A stretch of DNA of 11,504 nt, from the NCBI GenBank assembly GCA_021204605.1, contig JAJPZD010000143.1:1-11504 (forward strand). Reading direction: 5' to 3'. The stretch is from Prevotella sp. (GTDB lineage Bacteria > Bacteroidota > Bacteroidia > Bacteroidales > Bacteroidaceae). Positions 7,492-11,504 of this stretch are shown here, in pieces. Below the pieces are notes generated by a model. That model ran no database searches and was not told where the DNA came from. It was given only the letters and a program-made list of their open reading frames with translations. A program made the position numbers and the translations under genes. Within the stretch, counting starts at the first letter, position 1, and every line of letters starts with the position of its first letter.

Positions 7492-8454
7492 ATGTCTCCA
7501 ATTAAATTCAAGCCTATCCTCAAACATGCTATTTGGGGTGGCAATAAAATAATAAAGTACAAAAAATTACACTCGGATGTCCAACAGATAGGCGAGAGTT
7601 GGGAAGTGTCCGGCATCGAGGGCAGCGAGAGCATAATCGCTGACGGAGAATATACAGGTCGTAACCTGAATGATGTTCTTTCTGAATTAAAAGAAAGACT
7701 TATAGGTAAGGAAAATTACAGACTTTTCGGCGATGTGTTCCCCCTGCTCGTGAAGTTCATTGATGCTGCTAAGGATCTTTCTATCCAGGTGCATCCCAAC
7801 GAGGAGATGGCCAAGAAATACGGTTTGAGAAACGGCAAGACCGAGATGTGGTTTATTGTCGATGCCGACCCTTCAGCAACACTTCTCTGTGGACTGAAAG
7901 GCAGTTTCACTCCAGAGCAGTACCGGGAGATGGTGGAAAACGACACCATCTGCGACATGATAAAAGAATATCCTGTCAAGGAGGATGACTGTTTCTACAT
8001 TCCTGCAGGCAGCATACACAGTATCGGCAAGGGTTGTTTTCTTGCGGAGATACAGCAGACATCAGATGTGACATACCGCATTTACGATTACAAGCGTAAG
8101 GATGAGAACGGCAATTACCGTGAGCTGCACACTAAGGAGGCGGCAGAGTGTATCGACTTTACTGGCAAGAACGGCTCGCGGATAGACTATACACCGAAGA
8201 AAAACGTGGGTGTTCCGCTTGTCAGTTGTCCTTTCTTCAACACTGCCGTATATGACCTCTCCGAAACGATGACTCTCGACTATTCCGACCTTGACAGTTT
8301 TGTAATTCTTATCGGTATTAAGGGGGAAGGAAAGTTAACTGACAACGAGGGCAACGAGACAGCTCTTAAAGCTGGCGAGACAATGCTCATCCCAGCCACC
8401 ACGAAAACCATCAACGTCACAGGTATGATCAAGTTTCTTGAAACTTACGTGTAA
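7492..8454 (+). CDS. manA: Mannose-6-phosphate isomerase, class I
   Basis: ManA interconverts fructose-6-phosphate and mannose-6-phosphate, linking glycolysis to GDP-mannose and fucose precursors and to mannose catabolism. The 320-residue length fits the short bacterial class I form. The expected zinc ligands can all be placed: Q99 and H101 in SIQVHPNE, E118 in GKTEMW and H176 in PAGSIHSIG. Other family segments are KHAIWGG (11-17), GESWEVS (34-40) and TYRIYDYKRKDENG (194-207). The C-terminal part is a second cupin-like half. The ATG at 7492 precedes the conserved N-terminal KPILKHAIWGG. A 66-bp A-rich gap separates it from trkH. No good promoter box is visible there, so read-through from trkH is possible. 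It converges on the DUF4435 gene with only 29 bp between. Confidence 0.95.
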   Translation: MSPIKFKPILKHAIWGGNKIIKYKKLHSDVQQIGESWEVSGIEGSESIIADGEYTGRNLNDVLSELKERLIGKENYRLFGDVFPLLVKFIDAAKDLSIQVHPNEEMAKKYGLRNGKTEMWFIVDADPSATLLCGLKGSFTPEQYREMVENDTICDMIKEYPVKEDDCFYIPAGSIHSIGKGCFLAEIQQTSDVTYRIYDYKRKDENGNYRELHTKEAAECIDFTGKNGSRIDYTPKKNVGVPLVSCPFFNTAVYDLSETMTLDYSDLDSFVILIGIKGEGKLTDNEGNETALKAGETMLIPATTKTINVTGMIKFLETYV

Positions 8455-8482
8455 TTCATGCGATAGATAGCATATAATAACC

Positions 8483-8497
8483 TTTAATTATTAATTT
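8483..8497. repeat. 15-bp repeat, copy at the end of the DUF4435 gene
   Basis: This 15-base A/T segment spans the stop codon of the DUF4435 gene and is identical to bases 9533-9547 at the stop codon of the neighbouring ATPase gene. Both copies encode a terminal Ile/Asn/Asn-stop on the minus strand. Confidence 0.5.
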
Positions 8498-9482
8498 GCA
8501 AATATCTTTCCACGTCTTCCTGCATTTTTCTGAACTGTGGAGATATGATATAACCAGAATTTTTCTTGAGCATTTGCGGAATGTCCTGCGTGCTGTGCGA
8601 ATAGCACGAGAGCTCGTTGCGCATCTGAGTGGCGTGCATCGACTGACTGCGTATCTCGTTCTCACGGTCACGTATCAGTTTGCTGCACACCTTGTTCATT
8701 ATGGGAACGATAATCTTGTCGAACAGGTGATGCCCCTGTATATATAAATATGTTGTCTCTGGCGTTACACCAAGACGCTGTATGTCATCCTCCACTTTCT
8801 TATAATCTTCTTTGGCATCAGGATTTTGCCTGCGCAGCCAATTCACTTTTTTGAACACCTTGTTTCTAAGGCTTGCCAACGATGGTTCTGGATCTTTGAA
8901 ATTGAAGCCCGACAACCCCGATATATTGTTGAAGTCAGTGATACTGAATTTGCCGTATGTCCCCTTGCGATAAAATAGAATTGACCACACAAGCAAAGGG
9001 AATATCGCCTTGCTGTACTCTCGCATGAAATAGACAAAGTCGAATATGGCATGGTCGTTGAGTGTTACCATTACGCAAACGTTATGCAGAGAAGGTGCAT
9101 AGCATTGCAGGTTCTCAATGGAATAAGCGTATGTATGGAATATATAAGGATTTTCAATGATGCCCTTAGAGATATGCGTCGCTCCTTGCAAGAGATAGTC
9201 GTAGTCGGCATCCACGCAGGCTATCATGTCCTCTCCCACGTTTTTATATAAGAGTTTCATCATTGCGGAGCGTTTGCCGCGCTCTAATGTGTTGTTGTGT
9301 GAGGGCAGCATAATCTCGAAATAACGACTCTCGTCCTCGTAGTTGCCAAGCAGAGTGCGCCAGAACAACACATCATCATAACTCTCTACGTATGCCACTA
9401 TCTTGCGCCGTGCATTCTTCGCTTTCAGTTTGTTTGCCGCACTGAAATACTCCGATGTTATGTTGTCACGTAAATCCATCAT
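8484..9482 (-). CDS. DUF4435 protein with TOPRIM-like acidic motif (AriB-like candidate effector)
   Basis: This 332-residue protein is the second gene of a two-gene unit after an AAA/ABC ATPase. DUF4435 is known as the TOPRIM-like nuclease half (AriB) of the PARIS anti-phage system, where an ATPase (AriA) holds it until a phage anti-restriction protein is sensed. The TOPRIM-like pattern is visible: a glutamate after a hydrophobic strand (IVAYVESYDD, E33 with D36/D37), then a DxD after the next (ACVDADYDYL, D91/D93/D95). YSIENLQCY (120-128) matches the Ser-x-Glu-Asn segment typical of DUF4435. Around 245-254 there is YLYIQGHHLF. No signal peptide or membrane helix is evident. Translation starts at one of two adjacent ATG codons (9482-9477). 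The gene begins 51 bp after the ATPase stop, and a possible internal promoter lies in that gap. The family call is by motif recognition; function as a defence effector is inference. Confidence 0.75.
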   Translation of the reverse strand: MMDLRDNITSEYFSAANKLKAKNARRKIVAYVESYDDVLFWRTLLGNYEDESRYFEIMLPSHNNTLERGKRSAMMKLLYKNVGEDMIACVDADYDYLLQGATHISKGIIENPYIFHTYAYSIENLQCYAPSLHNVCVMVTLNDHAIFDFVYFMREYSKAIFPLLVWSILFYRKGTYGKFSITDFNNISGLSGFNFKDPEPSLASLRNKVFKKVNWLRRQNPDAKEDYKKVEDDIQRLGVTPETTYLYIQGHHLFDKIIVPIMNKVCSKLIRDRENEIRSQSMHATQMRNELSCYSHSTQDIPQMLKKNSGYIISPQFRKMQEDVERYLQINN

Positions 9483-9513
9483 TCTTATATATAAACTATA
9501 AGCAAGCCCCCAG

Positions 9514-9521
9514 CAAAAGTA
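9514..9521 (-). promoter_or_regulatory. Possible internal -7 box ahead of the DUF4435 gene
   Basis: The minus strand reads TACTTTTG, matching TAnnTTTG, about 31 bases before the first ATG of the DUF4435 gene and just after the ATPase stop codon. No -33 element is seen. If active, it would let the putative effector be made independently of the ATPase. Confidence 0.35.
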
Positions 9522-9532
9522 AATTACTATTT

Positions 9533-9547
9533 TTTAATTATTAATTT
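9533..9547. repeat. 15-bp repeat, copy at the end of the ATPase gene
   Basis: This segment is identical to bases 8483-8497 and spans the stop codon of the ATPase gene. Both copies sit at the 3' end of a gene of the same two-gene unit. It could be a remnant of a duplicated 3' end or simple convergence in low-complexity sequence. Confidence 0.5.
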
Positions 9548-10370
9548 CACTTCCGGCGACTGTTATTTCACTTACCTCCGTTACATGGTCAATCCAGCCG
9601 TTCATTATCACGGCCGGTGAATGTGTGGTGAGAATAATCTGCACGTTAGGGTTAAGCTCAAGCACGAGGTCAATGAGTTGCTTCTGCCACTCGATATGCA
9701 GGCTTATTTCCGGTTCGTCCATGAACAGCACGTATGGCTTATTGTCCTCGATGAGCACAGTGAGCAGTATGGCAAGTATCTGTTTCTCTCCGCTCGACAG
9801 CTGGTAGGGATAGAGCAGCTCTCCGATTTGCGAGAATCTTATCTCGTTTTCCGTTCTCACGATTTTCTTGCCCGTATCTGCAAACAAGTCATCTATCATA
9901 TCCTGGAATTTCTTTTTAGGCTCTGAAATCAACTGGGCCTTGACTGCCGCATCGGTGCCTCCACATTGCAGGACAGTGATGATGCGGTTGCCGATGTTCA
10001 CCTGATAGTCAAGATACTTGCGCTGAAGGTTGAATAGCTGCCAGTCGAGCTCCGTCACGAGGTTTGCCCCGATAGCACTCAACAGCTCGGCATTCAGCAG
10101 AGGTCTGTCAAAAGAGCGTATCACGTCAAACCTTATGTGTGTGGCTCCTTCCGGCAATACGCTGATACGCACTCCATCGAGCTGGTCGCTCACCACATCG
10201 CCTTTTATACCCACACTCTTTACCAATTTGTTGAGAATGGTGCTCTTGCCAACACCGTTGATACCGCTAAGTATGTTCACTTTTCGGTCGAGTTCCCACA
10301 CGATATGTTTCCTGCCGCTCCAAAGCGATTCAATTTCTATTTGCTTTATATAATCCGCGTATTTTTGCAT
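9534..10370 (-). CDS. Compact ABC/AAA_15-type ATPase paired with DUF4435 (AriA-like candidate)
   Basis: This 278-residue soluble ATPase belongs to the ABC-ATPase clade that includes OLD, RecF and PARIS AriA proteins rather than transporters. Motifs in order are Walker A GINGVGKST (36-44), signature LSSGEKQ (191-197), Walker B YVLFMDEPEISLH (213-225, with E219 as the catalytic base) and the switch histidine in LTTHSPAVI (H250). The EPEISLH and THSP forms are characteristic of this clade. Only ~145 residues separate Walker A from the signature, so there is no room for the long coiled-coil insertion of SMC-like relatives. It is also clearly shorter than the AriA proteins I know of. There is no TOPRIM domain fused to it; the TOPRIM-like partner is the next gene. 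The start at 10370 gives a normal N-terminus (IKQIEIESLWSGR before strand 1). It is the first gene of the unit and divergent from the EamA transporter. A sensor or regulator role over the DUF4435 protein is inferred. Confidence 0.85.
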   Translation of the reverse strand: MQKYADYIKQIEIESLWSGRKHIVWELDRKVNILSGINGVGKSTILNKLVKSVGIKGDVVSDQLDGVRISVLPEGATHIRFDVIRSFDRPLLNAELLSAIGANLVTELDWQLFNLQRKYLDYQVNIGNRIITVLQCGGTDAAVKAQLISEPKKKFQDMIDDLFADTGKKIVRTENEIRFSQIGELLYPYQLSSGEKQILAILLTVLIEDNKPYVLFMDEPEISLHIEWQKQLIDLVLELNPNVQIILTTHSPAVIMNGWIDHVTEVSEITVAGSEINN

Positions 10371-10418
10371 GGTCTTAATATTTTACCCCTCATTTACTGT
10401 TGTTTTTAAATTATTACG

Positions 10419-10426
10419 CAAAAATA
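10419..10426 (-). promoter_or_regulatory. -7 promoter box of the ATPase/DUF4435 unit
   Basis: The minus strand reads TATTTTTG, matching TAnnTTTG, about 48 bases before the ATPase ATG at 10370. No -33 TTTG lies at the standard distance. It is only 21 bp from the divergent EamA -7 box, so the two polymerase footprints would overlap. Confidence 0.5.
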
Positions 10427-10447
10427 ACCATTTTCTTTGGAATTGTG

Positions 10448-10455
10448 TACCTTTG
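10448..10455 (+). promoter_or_regulatory. -7 promoter box of the EamA transporter gene
   Basis: TACCTTTG matches TAnnTTTG and lies 31 bases before the ATG at 10487. A CTTTGG at 10435-10440 is too close to serve as -33. The leader is A/T-rich with no Shine-Dalgarno, as is typical in this phylum. Confidence 0.55.
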
Positions 10456-10486
10456 CACCCGTTTAAATAATTATAAATAAACACAA

Positions 10487-11413
10487 ATGCGCAACAACAG
10501 TCATATCATCGCCCATCTGTGCCTATTCTTCGCCTGCGCATTCTGGGGACTGATGGCACCTCTCGGCAAGGATGCAATGACACACGGTTTCAACGGTATC
10601 GACATGGTGACATTCAGGGTGACGGGTGGCGCCGTGTTGTTCTGGATTACCTCTTTTTTCGTTCCCAAAGAGCATGTACCAAAGAAAGACCTGCTTATGT
10701 TCATTGGGGCTGCTGTTTTCGGACTTGTAACCAACCAGTGTTGCTATACCATCGGACTGAGCATTACGTCTCCTATTAACTCAAGTATCGTAACCACCTC
10801 GATGCCTATCTTCGCAATGATCCTCGCAGCGATAATCCTCAAAGAACCGATAACGGGCAAAAAGGCATTAGGCGTATTCATGGGTTGCGCAGGGGCAATA
10901 ATCCTTATACTCACAAGCGCCACAGCGACAAATTCCAAGGTTGGAGACATCCGTGGCGACCTCCTTTGTCTTGGCGCACAGCTCTCGTTTGCCCTGTATC
11001 TTTCCCTTTTCAGCAAGCTAATAAGGCGTTATTCGGTGTTCACTGTCAATAAGTGGATGTTCACATACGCCACAATACTCATCCTGCCATTCACTTTCGG
11101 CAGAGTGTCGTCGATCGACTATACAGCGATAACGCTTACAACATGGCTTGAGACTGGCTTTGTTGTGTTTTTCGGAACGTATATCAGTTATCTCCTGATG
11201 ATGAAGGGACAACACGTGCTGCGCCCCACCGTTGTCAGTATTTACAACTATGTGCAGCCTATCATCGCCGTTACTGTCAGCGCTCTGACAGGCATCGGCG
11301 TTTTCAAATCTTCTCAGGCTCTTGCCGTAATCCTCGTGTTCCTCGGTGTCTGGTTCGTCACCACATCAAAATCTCGTGAGGAAATGGTCGCTCAACACAA
11401 AATTGAAAATTGA
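10487..11413 (+). CDS. EamA/DMT-superfamily inner-membrane transporter
   Basis: This 308-residue protein has the two-EamA-domain, ten-helix pattern of drug/metabolite transporters. Domain 1 (~10-142) starts with LCLFFACAFWGLMAPLGK (11-28). It contains the family segment YTIGLSITSPINSSIVTTSMPIF (~87-109) and LKEPITGKKALGVFMGCAGA (~118-137), split by short basic loops. Domain 2 (~155-292) begins GDLLCLGAQLSFALYLSLFSK and has LRPTVVSIYNYVQPIIAV in the equivalent position. A short charged cytosolic tail follows. EamA proteins export amino acids, purines or other metabolites, but substrates vary widely and none can be assigned here. It has its own promoter, divergent from the ATPase gene. A weak AT-rich hairpin follows the stop. 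Confidence 0.9.
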   Translation: MRNNSHIIAHLCLFFACAFWGLMAPLGKDAMTHGFNGIDMVTFRVTGGAVLFWITSFFVPKEHVPKKDLLMFIGAAVFGLVTNQCCYTIGLSITSPINSSIVTTSMPIFAMILAAIILKEPITGKKALGVFMGCAGAIILILTSATATNSKVGDIRGDLLCLGAQLSFALYLSLFSKLIRRYSVFTVNKWMFTYATILILPFTFGRVSSIDYTAITLTTWLETGFVVFFGTYISYLLMMKGQHVLRPTVVSIYNYVQPIIAVTVSALTGIGVFKSSQALAVILVFLGVWFVTTSKSREEMVAQHKIEN

Positions 11414-11433
11414 TATTTGAAATTTTTCAATTT
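11400..11433 (+). terminator. Possible AT-rich hairpin after the EamA gene
   Basis: AAATTGAAAA (11400-11409) and TTTTCAATTT (11424-11433) are exact reverse complements with a 14-base loop. They straddle the EamA stop codon. The stem has almost no G/C and no clear U-tract follows, so terminator activity is doubtful. The rest of the tail to 11504 shows no convincing gene. Confidence 0.25.
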
Positions 11434-11441
11434 GTTTATCC

Positions 11442-11504
11442 CTACATTCCTGTACATTCAACATAGAAGTGCAACACCCTCGCCTCCCACCTACGTCCTT
11501 GGAG
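11442..11504 (-). other. Short open frame entering from the right edge (uncertain)
   Basis: On the minus strand a frame is open from the window edge to a TAG at 11444-11442, giving about 20 residues ending VECTGM. It could be the tail of a gene transcribed toward EamA, but the stretch is too short to distinguish from chance and I recognise no family. A second minus-strand frame is also open through this area and reads antisense into the EamA gene. Confidence 0.15.

Noticed and set aside
8455..8483. A terminator between the convergent manA and DUF4435 genes
   Set aside because: Only an ATGC/GCAT 4-bp stem could be found in the 29-bp gap, too weak to call a terminator.
9534..10370. Reading the ATPase as an ABC transporter subunit
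   Set aside because: The EPEISLH Walker B extension and THSP switch are those of the RecF/OLD/AAA_15 clade, and the adjacent gene is a soluble DUF4435 protein, not a permease.
1..11504. Mobile element, integrase, CRISPR array, tRNA or rRNA
   Set aside because: No transposase or integrase motif, spaced direct repeats, cloverleaf or rRNA-like segment was seen on either strand.

Overview
The window looks like a chromosomal segment from a Bacteroidales bacterium (Bacteroides/Prevotella type). The main evidence is the promoters. Almost every independently transcribed gene is preceded by a TAnnTTTG box, the -7 element read by the Bacteroidetes primary sigma factor. Shine-Dalgarno sequences are mostly absent, and the protein sequences (Dxs, TrkA, TrkH, ManA, EamA) have a Bacteroidetes look. 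I cannot assign a genus with confidence.

Layout, left to right. (1) A minus-strand ABC export operon runs off the left edge: an ATP-binding protein (90-914) and the first 12 codons of a downstream gene, probably its permease (1-38). Its promoter is a near-ideal TTTG-N20-TAnnTTTG, with a perfect 9-bp inverted repeat over the expected start site. The repeat resembles operators of GntR/YtrA-family repressors. (2) Divergent from it is a solitary gene (1188-2561) encoding an XRE-like helix-turn-helix fused to an alpha-class (D12) N6-adenine DNA methyltransferase. No restriction enzyme lies beside it. (3) A plus-strand housekeeping block follows: dxs (isoprenoid precursor synthesis), trkA and trkH (K+ uptake), closely spaced and probably co-transcribed, then manA (mannose-6-phosphate isomerase). 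(4) Convergent to manA is a two-gene minus-strand unit: a compact ABC/AAA-type ATPase (9534-10370) followed by a DUF4435 protein with TOPRIM-like acidic residues (8484-9482). The ATPase-then-DUF4435 architecture and order is that of the PARIS anti-phage system (AriA-AriB), but the ATPase is much smaller than AriA. (5) Divergent from the ATPase, with closely packed promoters, is an EamA/DMT-family 10-helix transporter (10487-11413). The last 90 bases hold no convincing gene.

How they fit together: the central block is ordinary metabolism and ion homeostasis. The two candidates for genome-defence or epigenetic functions, the HTH-methyltransferase and the ATPase/DUF4435 pair, sit on either side of it with their own promoters. 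The strongest candidate for something undescribed is the minimal PARIS-like pair. The HTH-methyltransferase fusion and the ABC operon's operator are the next most interesting. No tRNA, rRNA, CRISPR array, insertion sequence or origin was recognised.
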